Positions 12,201 to 23,372 of a stretch of DNA of 64,000 bases are shown here, piece after piece. The notes below the pieces were generated by a model that had not been told where the DNA came from, made no database searches, and saw only the letters and a program-made list of their open reading frames with translations. The position numbers and the translations under genes were made by a program. The stretch covers positions 30,118,698 to 30,182,697 of the forward strand of contig OY992833.1 of the NCBI GenBank assembly GCA_963921425.1, read 5' to 3'. This stretch comes from Dryas octopetala (Eukaryota; Streptophyta; Magnoliopsida; Rosales; Rosaceae). The stretch's first letter is position 1, and each line of letters opens with the position of its first letter.

Positions 12201-12803
12201 TGTTGATAAGTTAAACCCTGGTAGAGTTGCCATTGCCTCATCGATATCCAAAATAATCGCTTCTATAATAACCTACCCTCATGAGGTATGTTCAGCTGGA
12301 CTTCTCTTGATTAAACTGTATTGGAGTTTGGACTGCTTACAACTTAAGAATCCTCTCTCTCTCTCTCATATGTTGTTGTCCTGTCTGAATCAATTTATCT
12401 CCAGGTTGTGCGCTCCAGACTGCAAGAGCAAGGGCAAGCCAGACATATTGAAGTCCAGTATGCAGGGGTTATGGATTGTATTAAGAAGGTGTTCCGAAAG
12501 GAAGGCATTCCTGGTTTCTATAATGGTTGTGCTACTAATTTACTAAGAACAACTCCCTCTGCTGTTATTACATTTACCAGTTACGAGATGATAGATAGGT
12601 TCTTGCGAAGGGTTATACTTCCAGTAAAGAAGCATTCACAAGGCCGCCCTAAATCTGATGGCCATGCCAAATCTCAACAGGGAACTGGGGCCAATGGACG
12701 AGAGGAAAACAATTCTGCTTTGCGGCAATCACAAACCCAATCGAATAAGGGGGCTCCAGTTCCTCTTGGAGACAAAGAGCAGCTAACAGCAGCAAGACAT
12801 TGA
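9250..12803 (+). CDS. NDT2: Mitochondrial-carrier-family NAD+ transporter, NDT2-like
   Basis: Nine exons: 9250-9328, 9469-9552, 9960-10066, 10488-10536, 10702-10814, 11688-11782, 12001-12089, 12191-12285, 12405-12803, giving 369 aa. All junctions are GT-AG. The product has the three carrier repeats with signatures [16 protein letters not shown] and PHEVVRSR, and six membrane helices are expected. By memory, the closest match is Arabidopsis NDT2 (At1g25380, 363 aa) rather than NDT1. The shared hydrophilic C-terminal tail with SQTQSNK and a final PLG(D/S)KEQLT supports this, as do [16 protein letters not shown] and [15 protein letters not shown]. The family imports NAD+ across organelle membranes in exchange for ADP or AMP; NDT2 is placed in the mitochondrial inner membrane. 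The start at 9250 puts a short N-terminus before repeat 1, as in the family. The model looks intact. Confidence 0.93.
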
Positions 12804-13926
12804 TTGATTGACTGTTTCTTTTTTAACTTACCTTTTGATTGAAAGTAATTTTTCTGTAATAATGGAATTAAATAACAAGGTAGATAAATGTAAGCGCATT
12901 TGAAGGGGAAAAGAAAGTTAATTTGCCTTCAAATTCAGTGAGCTTTTTGTTTCCCGAAAAAAAGTATGTCGTTTAATTAGCAATCAAGTAGTTCTGTTGA
13001 GCTCTTCTTTGATGTAAAATTACAAAATCATGGCATCTATTTGGATGAACAAGAGTCTTGTTTGAGTGGCTTGCATCGTAGTGTTAACTTTTGTTATAAG
13101 TTATGGATGACCTTCAAAATGGGACTTCCATAGTTGGAGAAGGAATGTCATCATTTCATATATTGAGGGATTGCAAGACTAAGGATTTTCGAAAGGTGTG
13201 ATTGCCAAATGGCGAAGCTTGAGCTTTGCTGGTGGAAGCATGACTTATCCTTTGCCTTTTCTTTTTTCTCTTTTTTTTCCCGAGGAAATAGTTGTTGCTT
13301 TAGCATATGCAGAGTTCTCCCACCAGCCACGGTCCTGGTCCAAGCCACTTTAACTTTTGCAAGATGCCTTAGAAAAGAATGGTAATGGCGTGCATGGATG
13401 ATACAAAGTTGGATTTTTCTTTGCTTCTCAGATTTTATATATTAAAACATTTTTAAGTGGTTAAAAGAAGAAGGTTTTCCTGGCCAAAAAAGAAGAAGGT
13501 TTTCCTTTCTAACATGCTTTAACTAATGAATAGCAAGAAGGAGGTTGTATTATAATAATTGGTATGTATCTTACACGAATAGATTTAATAGTGATTTCAT
13601 TACAAAATAAACCCGTTAATCTAAGAATACATTTACAATTAAAAATGTATTCGCATGACATAAAAATTTTTATTATAGATTTTTCTAGCAAGTAGAAGCA
13701 TTATAAGTTTTATAATGCAATACATGTAGATTGGCATACTAATATGAGACTTATATCCTTGTAATTTTGGACAGAACCATATATGCTTGCTTTTAAATTC
13801 GTTAGGAGGAGCACCACAAGAAAATTTGGTAACATGATTTTTTGGACCAAGATCATGAAAAGATCACATAATAACATACAAAATTGAATAATATACTTCC
13901 GAAGATAAAATATTTGATTAATTAAT
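12804..13926. other. 3' flank of NDT2 and intergenic
   Basis: A 3' UTR with 'gtaataatggaattaaataa' polyadenylation-like context probably ends near 12880. The rest is AT-rich with no supported gene. A 16-base phrase 'gaagaaggttttcctt' is roughly duplicated near 13470 and 13490. Confidence 0.4.
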
Positions 13927-14367
13927 TTACTCGGGAATAGTAACGAGCACAGGACGCCAAGGCCTCCTCAATAACGACTTGTAACGGAAACCCGACCAGA
14001 CCGGTCTAGGCGATCCCGGTCCAACCCCACCGACTCCTTTACCTACCACTACCAAACCAAACTCTTGCCGCTTATCACTCTCAGTCTTCCTTTTGTCGTT
14101 CAATTCAAACGGCGGCGAAGACACAAAAAGGTCCTTCAGACTGTGCCTCCGGACCAAACTCTTCTCCGGCGAAGGCTCGTGTTGTAGCTGAGCCGGAGGT
14201 TCTCGGCGGCGAGGTGAGCGGCGACCGCTGCTCCGGGTGAGAAGCATTAGCAAGGTGGGTTTGCGGCGACGAAGCTGGACCATCGGGCTCGTTCTTGGGC
14301 TTCGCGTTGGGCTTTGGGCCACGCCGCACTGCGTCGCGAGCAGCTTGAATCTCTGTAGCGTCGCCAT
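13927..14367 (-). CDS. Small plant-specific basic protein of unknown function
   Basis: An intronless frame of 146 aa if started at MATLQRFKLL (14367), or 155 aa from an upstream in-frame ATG at 14394. A TATA-like run (14416-14428, 'tatatata') lies about 50 bases upstream of 14367, which favours the second Met. The N-terminus (FKLLATQCG, SPTRSPRTSP, LRRRKPTLLMLL) and C-terminus (WRPVLVTIPE) resemble, from memory, an uncharacterised plant family with conserved ends and a variable middle. The protein is Arg/Pro/Ser-rich with no signal peptide or membrane segment. G+C is higher than in the surrounding DNA, which supports a real exon. No function can be assigned. Confidence 0.7.
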   Translation of the reverse strand: MATLQRFKLLATQCGVAQSPTRSPRTSPMVQLRRRKPTLLMLLTRSSGRRSPRRREPPAQLQHEPSPEKSLVRRHSLKDLFVSSPPFELNDKRKTESDKRQEFGLVVVGKGVGGVGPGSPRPVWSGFRYKSLLRRPWRPVLVTIPE

Positions 14368-14415
14368 CTTTTGAGGTTTGTTGCTAACTGACATCTCTAT
14401 CTAACTGATGTTATG

Positions 14416-14428
14416 ATTATATATATAG
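14416..14428 (-). promoter_or_regulatory. TATA box of the small basic-protein gene
   Basis: 'tactatatatata' on the minus strand, about 50 bases upstream of the preferred start codon at 14367. This spacing would put transcription initiation near 14390, just downstream of the alternative ATG at 14394. Confidence 0.45.
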
Positions 14429-14429
14429 T

Positions 14430-15463
14430 ACAAAAGGAAAAGGCATTCTATGAATTTTGTGCTTAATTAAGTTTGTAGAGAATTTGAATTTAAATGGTGA
14501 ATGATTGCATGGTAGAGACAATTGATTGCTTCTGAAATGGAGAAAAGGATATGTTGGGAAGTGGCTGTATCTTTTTTATACACTGAAGACTAAATAGTGA
14601 TTGGGTTTCTCTCTTTTTTACAAAGAGAGGGTTTTGAGGCTTGGGTAGAAAAAGTGGAAAAGAAAGAGGCAGTGGTGCATTTTCCAAGTAAATTCCCAAT
14701 TTGCCAAATCTAAAAAATCTATGGGGTTCTGAAAAAGAGGTACACCTCATTCTTTGACTGAAGACAATTCAAAAGTCAGTTTTGCCATTGTTTCTAGAAT
14801 GAAAGTTAGGGGGTATAATTAGAATTTCTGCATTAGTAAAGATATAAGACTTCATTGTCCACTGAGGTTAGCCAGCCTGCATCTCTAGATTCCATTTTCT
14901 AAGTTGTAGTTTGTATCCAAGATTCTTGAACAACGTACAATGCTGTCATTACTATCCCACCTTCACATTCTGATTTCCTTTGACCAAAAAACCTAAGAAA
15001 AACCCATTTTTAAAAGAGTTATTATATAAATGTAGAATGAAAGAGTAGTTCTACCGTATAAAAAGAGTTTTATAAATTTAAAACCTTTTGTGGTTTCTGT
15101 TTTTGGTAGGGGAGGTGTTCAACCATATGATACAATCCAAAGTTTGATTAATAAATAATATCAGACGAAGGTCACGAAGCAAAAGGAAAAATACAAAAAG
15201 AAGCTTGAAGCCAAAATGTTGGGAGATCCAAACAGGCCATCATAATCTGAATTATATGCAGAATATGAACATTAACAACAATATCTCCATTTATGTACAT
15301 TCCCTCAAACCTTTACCTAGCAGTGATATGCTTTGGATATATTTTTCTATTTAGCAACAAATTAAGTAGATGAGTAGAAAATAACTTTAACCCACCTAAC
15401 CGAATCTAAAACATAGTTATACTATTTATATTGTAATTTAATGAAAAAAAAAAAAAAAAAAAA
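14430..15463. other. Intergenic, no gene seen
   Basis: AT-rich DNA between two minus-strand genes. It includes the presumed 3' UTR of the receptor kinase, ending in an A-run at 15443-15463 on the plus strand. An 86-codon frame on the minus strand at 14490-14750 shows no recognisable homology and is low-complexity (Phe/Leu/Pro-rich). Confidence 0.4.
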
Positions 15464-18175
15464 TCAGCCACTGGCGTTAGGTGTAGTAGACCTAGTGCTA
15501 GGCCATTGTTGAGTCACGGAATTTGGTGAAGGTGGTGGTATCGGGTTCTTCAGCAACCCAACTTCATCGCAGTCTGGTGAAGGTGGTGGTTGTATACTCA
15601 TTGCCCGCTTTAAATCCTCTGGCACATCGTTTCCGCTTTCAATTATCTTCAAACCCTCCAAAACCTCATTCATGGTAGGCCTCATATCGTTGTCCTGCTG
15701 CAAACATTGAAAAGCTAACTCTGCCACTGCAATTATCATCCTTCTAACTTCATTATCTGACTCAAACCCAATACATGGATCTACCAACTCATTGAATAAA
15801 CCTTTTTGAATCTTCTTCATGGCTAAGTTAGCCAAGTTAATCTCATTCCTCTGCCTGCTTATATCAACTGCTGGCATAGATGATATAAGCTCAATGAGAA
15901 CAACCCCAAAACTATAAACATCACTCTTACTGGTTAGCTGGTAACACTGGTGATACTCTGGGTCAACATAACCAGGGGTCCCTTGTGGAGCAGTTGAGAC
16001 ATGGGTGACATCAATGGGGAAAATCCTGGAGAGCCCAAAATCTGCAACTTTGACACAAAAATTGTTATCTAGGAGAATGTTGGTAGTCTTCACATCACGA
16101 TGCACGATTTCAGAAGCATGGAGGTAAGACAGTGCGCTGGCAGTTTCTATGGCAATGCTCATACGAATAGGCCACGTGAGTGAGCCAGAATCTGCTCGGT
16201 CACCATGGAGATGATCAGCAACAGTGCCATTGGGAATGTATTCGTACACAAGTAGAAGTTCGCGGCTGCGGCGTGAAGTGCAGCCATAAAGGGAGACTAA
16301 ATTTTTGTGGCGCAGATGAGTGAGAATTTCAATTTCATTCATAAACTGTTCCACACGTTTGTAATTGTGTTCGTACAAGCGCTTGACTGCGACTTCACGA
16401 CCATCTTTGAGTTTGCCTAAATCAAATTGATCAAAGAAAGACCTTTCAGTAAGCTGCTGCAGATACTATGTAGTTTCAATCCTTCTTTTATTGCCTCATG
16501 TAGCTGATTTTTTTCTTTTTTAAATAACGCAAACATAGAATGTTTAACTCTTACCATGGTATACAGTTCCAAAACCTCCATCTCCAAGTTCCTTTTCACT
16601 ATTAAAATGATTAGTGGCTTCTTCGAGTTCATTGTAGGTGAATACTGGGACACCATAGTAGGCACTGCCACCTTCTACGTCTGAATTTGAGTAGGGCTGA
16701 GAAGAAATGTTCCTTGAGAGGAAGAGACGTTTTTGTTTGTAACGCCACAGAATAAACAAGCATCCTGCTATAAATGCTGGACCTCCAATTCCAAGACCTA
16801 AAGTTTACAAGTGAGTGAGGTCAACTTTTAACCAAAGGACCGCATGGCATAAAATTATAAAACAGTTAAAAGAAATTCAAGTTTGATCAAGGGTGTGTTT
16901 TGCAGAGCATTCAATTTAATGTTGCACATAGGGCCAACCAAAGGACTACTGTCATTGTAAGCAACAGGGCGATATTCAAAGCTTGTTCATTCCATGATAT
17001 GCTTAGAACATTAATCCTCTGCCGAGGCACTTGGGAATGATTTGATTTCCTTCAGTTCAAACACTTGTCCTAGATGAGAATCCATATCAATTAGATATTT
17101 AATTGAAGAGTTATGGATCATACCTAGTCCGAGTTTCAATTTCCAGGTCTTATCTCCTGCAACATAAATTGCAAAGAAAAATTCTGTTAGCTAAAGCAAA
17201 GAAAATTGAATTGTCATAAATAAAATTGGCATTCACCAAAAACAAGATAATGCATAATGATCATTTAAAAACTCTCCATATGTATATGTGCGCGTTTATG
17301 TACCTAATAGTCTAATACCAAAAAAAAAAAAAAAAATCAATTAAACAGTTTCTTTTCCTCTGAGTTATATCCTTGGAGGAGTGACATTGGTTATGGCATG
17401 ACAGATAATAAAGACAGCAGGTCATGTAAATGCGGCAAGCATCCAATTTTATGCACATCTCTTCCGAGGTTATACCTTTTATACATTTAATTTCCTCACA
17501 TTTGCCTCCTTGGTGATAATAACAATCAGAGCATTCTTGGGTTACTTTCACTTGAAGGGAGAACACAGCAGTCAATGCAGAAAGATTGTATTGAGTTTGC
17601 ATTGGATTCTTTGGATCCAGATGAATGGGGAGCTGAGCGATTAAACATGCTGGAGGGGGATTTGGTAAACTAGTATTAAAGGACATATAGTAATTATGGG
17701 AACCATTGGAGCAGCTGAAGTTAGGATCTCTAATCTGTCGGGGCTTGTCGCATTTGAAGAGGGTCAGATTGGCTGTGGAATCTATGGATAATGTATAAAG
17801 GATAGGAGACATAGGAGAAGGGATGGGAAGACGCAAATCGTCGAAATCTTCATAATTGCAGTCATCTTTATTATCTAAGTGCCTCTGAAGCCTTGTGTCT
17901 TTGAGTTTGATAGAAATGATATTTGATCGAGAGATGTTTTCTAATTCATACCAGTATCCTCCATCTATCAGTTGGATCTTTGGCCCAGAGGGTTGAGAAC
18001 AATCAACTGTGAGCAACCCGCATTCACGAGGATGTGCCATACTTCTGAAGGGGAAGCTGATATCGCCTACCATTTCATTACAGGGGTGGAGTGGACAATC
18101 TTTGTCTGGTTCAAAGGAGTGAAGAACCACAAGATGAGTAAGAAGAGAGAAAACGAACAAAGCGACGGGAGCCAT
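15464..18175 (-). CDS. LRK10-like receptor kinase (GUB_WAK ectodomain, Ser/Thr kinase)
   Basis: Four exons on the minus strand: 17476-18175, 17124-17156, 16555-16797, 15464-16416, giving 642 aa. Order: signal peptide (MAPVALFVFSLLTHLVVLHS), cysteine-rich GUB_WAK-type extracellular domain with CNEMVGDISFPF and a terminal CSDCYYHQGGKC, a short juxtamembrane exon (DKTWKLKLGLG), a transmembrane segment (GIGGPAFIAGCLFILWRY), then the kinase. Kinase motifs are intact: P-loop GDGGFGTVYHG, VAIK-type EVAVKRL, catalytic loop HRDVKTTNILL, DFG, and GTPGYVDPEY. It is related to Arabidopsis At1g18390 (LRK10L1), a plasma-membrane receptor linked to ABA and stress responses. An ATG 13 codons upstream exists, but the one used here starts a clean signal peptide. 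A second possible first exon lies at 22568-23372. Confidence 0.9.
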
Positions 18176-20611
18176 GGAAAGATTCCCAGCTGGACAAGCA
18201 GAACAAAGCACCACGAAAAAAGTTCTACTTCTCTAATTCAGAACAAGACTGTTGTTCAATTATTTGCCTCCATCCTTTCTTAACCAATATATTGAGTAAG
18301 TTCTTTGTTTAACACGCTAGTTGACTTGGAAGTTTGATATGGAAGACTTAATTTGTAGAACGAACAAGGCATATAGACTATTGATTGATTGGCCGGCTTA
18401 AAGACTCTCTCGCATATGAGGGAGTTTCCTTCTCATTTTCCTCATTGACTAGCACTAGAAAGACTTGACTCCTTGACTCTTCAAACTCTGATATATGATA
18501 ACATTCAAAATGAAATTAATTATGGTCTTAAGAAAGAAACCCTTGCAACTCCACTGAACCACATACATTACGGCAGGGCAGGAAAGATAACGAGTGCTGC
18601 TCGTGAACCATGTTTGTGTGAACACTTAACAGTTACTGCTGAGAATGCTATTATGATTATATGCCTTCTTTTTCTCGTAATAAAACATATAATGGGTGTA
18701 AAGTGAACAAGCACAAGGCGTCTGTAAAAGAAGTCTGAGATATATATATATATATATATACATATATATATTTTTTTTTCGGCCATAAGTCTGAGATATT
18801 ATTATTTGGTCATAAGGGCAGCGTGTTATATAATTGTTTGTGGTCATTATCATTTCCCATAATTTAAGAAAGAATATATATCGAATTTGCATTAGCAACA
18901 CGTTAGGTAGGTGTGGCTCTTGTGTGATTGTCAATTTCTGGCGGTGTTGATGGTGCAAGTGGGAGACGGGGTAAGAGGAAAACGTATTCATAGGGGGTAC
19001 CTATTTCTAATGGTGGTGTTTAGTCATAGTCTCACAGATGAATGAATTATGAATACCTAGGACTTATGTATTGGAGGGTCCCATTGGAGCTCACAATGGT
19101 TACGGAATTCCAGAAAATCCTTTCTGGGGTTTGAATATATCCTGCAATGAACTTCAATCAAAACGCCATGGTTTTGTGCAACTCTCTGGAGTCTGAACAT
19201 GGAAAACCTCAAATCATTTAGTCATTTTCCACCAACATATTATCAGATATTGGTCATAAAATGAAAATCATTTCTTCAATCTCGTTTAGAATTGTTTTGG
19301 TCAGAGTTGAAGAGCATCAAGAACATTATACTGTAGATAATGGACCGTGTCCTAACTTTAAATGACAATTGACAACTAAAGTGTATACTACAGGGTTAGT
19401 TGTACAACAGAGTCCACCTTCTCTCTTGTCCTTTGTTAAGCTTTTGAAGATGTGAAACTCTTCTCATATGTAAATATGGAGGTATATGCCTCCATACATA
19501 CAAGTCAATCCCTTGACAGCATATCATGAGTGTATTGCCTTGTTTACTTAAAGAAGATCGTATGGGCATGACGATCGTCCAAAAATACTACTATTATCTC
19601 TGTATAAATGTCAAAATAAAATAAGGGAGACTAAAGTAAGTTGCAGGATTTGAAGTTACTGTATCATATATATATATAGTGCGTGTGGGTCAAGTCTGAT
19701 TTATGTCTAGCTAGCACTCACAATGGCCAATTGGGAATGACTCTGGATATCTATATACGTCTCTTACTCTGACTCTGACCCGCATTAAAGTCATTGAAAG
19801 CCATCATATGCAGTCCAATAATTCATTGGCAAATAAATCCAATACTTTGATTTACTCGGAAAAATCTTCTATGAACTTATCCTTTCAATATTCTCAAATT
19901 TTAGAAAAAACGTGTGAGAATAAATCCAACTTAAAGTCAGTCAAATAACTCATAAGGATTTGTGCTATATGATAAAATTGGTTTGTGTGGGTTAATTTTG
20001 AAGACATCTATACCTACTAAAAGATACAGTGAGACCCTTTTTGTTTCAGAACAAGGATGCATGATAAAACCTTATACACAGATTTTTTATTTTTTGGGAT
20101 AGCATTAATTAAGATGATAACATTGATAGATGATGTCCATCGACAGAAGAAGTGGCAAATTGGTCGTTGTGGAAGGTTTGAGTCAATAATGGCTGGTGAG
20201 GATTGAGGAATGACCCACAACCAACCAGCAGATTAATTGGTTTGTAGGATGGAGACTTGGACTATGGCATTGAATTTGAATCTGACTGACAGTTGAAGGT
20301 TAAACTTTAAACTAATTGTTCTACACTTCTACGAATTGAAAGACAAGGGTTTTTATTAATTAAATTGGTCATCCTGAAGACATTTTTTTTTCCTGAAATT
20401 CTACTTTCAGGCTTTCAGAATCCAGCTGGGAAGAAATTAAAATCTTAAAAGTTTAGGTTGACTGCAAAATCATTGTTATAAAAAAAATATATGTATTATT
20501 TTAGAAGGTGATGTGACTACATAATATTAATAGTACGTCAGTAATTTTCTTAAGTGCGATCAACAGATGGCACAAATGGACAAAAGGTTGAATGAGAGTG
20601 AGACACATGAC
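18176..20611. other. Upstream region of LRK10L, possible intron of the longer isoform
   Basis: No gene is supported. A TATA-like 'caatatattgg' (minus strand, near 18280-18290) lies about 105 bases upstream of the 18175 start codon. A (TA)n microsatellite runs 18741-18775. If the exon at 22568-23372 splices to 17156, this whole stretch is intron for that transcript. Confidence 0.4.
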
Positions 20612-21887
20612 CAGTAGGGGTGTGTTTCGGCCGGATCGGATCGAAAATAGGGTGTTCCAATTTCAATCTAAAAAATTTTGGAATGAAATTTATGTTTCAA
20701 TTTCCATTTCGATTCGGAATTTTCGGATTTCTCAGAATTTTCGGAATTTTTCAGAATATAACATTTTCGGAACTTTCGGATAAAATTTGAAATTTTCGAA
20801 TAAAAAATCGGAATTTTTACATTTTCATAATATTTTTTAGAACATGTTTGGATTTTTTTTTAGAATAATGATAAAATTAACAAACAAACAAAAATTAAAA
20901 GACAATAGATTATGATGCATTTCAATAATTATATTAAAATGTAATTAAAATATATGTCCAATTTAAAAAGAAAATTCAAAATATTAATTTAAATAACATT
21001 TAGAACCATACCATCTCATACCATTACCATAAAAAAAAATCTAGAAAAGAAGGAAAAAAAAAAAAAGATGCAATTTAGCAAGTTTTTCATTGCTAGATTA
21101 TGTATGTTAAGAAATAAATTATGTATGATATATATTGTGTATGTTTAATGGTATATATTATATATTATAAAATACATATTATATAAGAGAAATAAATGTC
21201 ACTGTGAATGTATAATAGGCTTAATAGCACATATCTTAGAGGTGGGGGATTAATCTTTGGAGCTCATCCAACATTGTTAGAATAAATGTCATTAGTAGAT
21301 ACATGTTACTCACATATATATATATATATATATATCATGTTTGAAATTTTGAAAATAATAAGCTTAAATATTTAATAATTAGTAATTATAACTGGTGGGA
21401 TATTCTAGTTGGAATAACTGTAGAATTGCTCCATATCTTCAATTCCCCTCCCTAATAAAAAAAAAATAGTAATTATATGTACGAAAAAATGTGGGTGTTT
21501 GTGTTACCAACTTACCATTTATGTTATTATGATACACATATATTTATAATGTACATATGTTTATATTAATAGAATTAGTCATCTTTTTTAAAATATATGT
21601 TATATGTATCATACTAAATAAATGATAAAATATATAATATGAAATAAATTGGCATAATTTTAGAAATATTAGATCGGAATGCCTTCGGAACATTTCGGAA
21701 TTTTTTGGATCGGAATTCGGATCGGAATCGGAATTTACATAAACATTCCAATTCTAATCCAATTTTTTTCAAAATTTTTGGATTTCGGCATTTTCGGATT
21801 CGGCAATTTTAGATTCGGAATAAAATTAAAAATTTTCGAATAGAAATCGGTCGGATTCGGATTTTCCAATCCAAATCACACGCCCTA
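20612..21887. mobile_element. hAT-like non-autonomous DNA transposon
   Basis: The left end reads TAGGGGTGTGTTTCGG (from 20615) and the right end, read inward on the other strand, TAGGGCGTGTGATTTGG. These are imperfect terminal inverted repeats. Both subterminal regions are dense in 'ttcggaattttcgg' words in mirror orientation, about 150-200 bases on each side. Flanks CACATGAC (20604-20611) and CACATGAG (21888-21895) match at seven of eight bases, the target size of hAT elements. Three bases (CAG) separate the left duplication from TAGGGG and may belong to the element. The interior is very AT-rich with no transposase frame, so it depends on a helper. About 1.28 kb. Confidence 0.65.
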
Positions 21888-21895
21888 CACATGAG

Positions 21896-22567
21896 GTAAC
21901 AACACAATTACTAGTACTAAGCTTGTTGACAAATAGATATCCCATCAGCCCAGGAACAGTGGGCTATTAATGTAGAGTAGGCTAGGCCTAGCATGCATCC
22001 TATATATAGATTACGTCCAATAATTTTTCTTCCATTAATATCTAAATATAAAATCCTGTCTTTATCACCAATTAATGTATTTGTTCCTAATCTTAAACGT
22101 CTAATACTGACCGTTCTAATTTAATCTTATTAATTAAAAATGTTAAACTGATTCTCCATAATTATGATTTATATAAGTACATAAATTATGTCATGAACGT
22201 TGCGTGGTTTATTCACCACATTATAAAATAAGATAGTATAATATGATTTTTTGGATCGGACTTGGAAGCATTACTTTTTCTTTATTTTAGAGGTTCAAGA
22301 TTTGATTCTGGAGGGAGGGGTCTTAACTAAATAACTATTTTCTCTATTAATCCAACAACCGCCTTTTGTTTAGGCGCAAGTGCAAGTCACCGACCGAAAT
22401 GTATGGTAGCAATTACACTATGCCCATCCCCATGAGACTGGCTGATGAGGATTTTTCTACGTTTTGTACAGAAATCAAGTAAAGAAATCAAACGGTATAT
22501 ATTTTATGAGTCTACCTCTTGAAATCTCGTGAAAGTTTTACTCAAGAGGAAGAGGAGAAAGACCAAC
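21896..22567. other. Intergenic or intronic, no gene seen
   Basis: AT-rich sequence with no supported gene. A tRNA-like box B phrase 'gttcaagatttgattct' near 22290 stands alone without a convincing box A. Confidence 0.35.
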
Positions 22568-23372
22568 CTGTTACATTGCAGCGTCCAGAATGAGGCCTAT
22601 CTGGGCAGAAGCACTTAAAATGGTACGTGGTGTGATTGAAGCCACACCTCCCTCCGCTTAGCTCGCAGCGGCTGCAGTTGCCGGCGATCCATTCCAGCAC
22701 AAACCCTTTCCTCAGCACCTCTTCTATTCCCGCCCCACTCCCATTCCCATTCCCATACCTTTCAACTGGAGCAGCCACCACCACTTGATCTCTTCCACAC
22801 TTCTCATACGCATTCCCAAATCGTACATCATCCCGAGGCAGGGCCAAAACTGAACTGTTTTTGTTAGTTCCCTTAAAGCAACCAATGTTGTACTCTGACA
22901 ATGACTCAACCAAAGAAGAGCTGCAATTGTAGAGCAGAACCAATTCGGTTTGGTTTTGAGCGAGCTTAAACTGATCGTTTGGAAAGCTTAAGGTATGGAC
23001 CAGTGGAATATTATTGCAAGCACTACTTTTGTGTAAGTCTGAAAACACAGCGTTTGAGACCACAAGAGACTGGTTTTGGTAACTGATATTGCGGATTATG
23101 TAATCGTTACCGAAAATTTGGACAATTGGGTATTTGTTTTCATGGCAAGAGAGATGGAAACCAGGGTACCCGCAGAAGGGTTCTTGCTGTCCTTGGATGA
23201 AGAATGGATAGCTTATGATTTGGTCACCACAAGTTTTGGGCGCACTGCACGCTTTGTACTGCGGGTCCACAGCAGATGGTGGAGATGAACTTTCAGCTGA
23301 TGGGAGTGATAGGAGAAAGAAAATGAGGAGGATGCAGAGGTTTATCAATGGGGAGAAGAGGTTTTGATTCAT
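22568..23372 (-). CDS. Second LRK10L-type ectodomain exon (GUB_WAK + WAK_assoc)
   Basis: A single exon encodes 268 aa: signal peptide (MNQNLFSPLINLCILLIFFL...), a GUB_WAK-type domain (CSAPKTCGDQIISYPFFIQG, FCGYPGFHLSC), many N-glycosylation sites, and a C-terminal WAK_assoc-type cysteine block (GNCSRCELSGGRCGFN, FKCFCPD). The frame runs eight more codons to a stop at 22542, but a good donor (ACAG|GTTGGT, intron from 22567) sits just after CNVT. That donor is phase 1, exactly matching the 33-base exon at 17124-17156. Joined to the shared downstream exons it gives 677 aa. No kinase exons lie between 18.3 and 22.5 kb on this strand. A TATA-like 'caatatatcatc' lies about 50 bases upstream of the ATG. 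Either an alternative first exon of the kinase gene or a stand-alone secreted ectodomain. Confidence 0.8.

Noticed and set aside
18568-18991. Minus-strand frames of 72 and 121 codons
   Set aside because: Run through a (TA)n microsatellite giving repeated Ile-Tyr; not coding.
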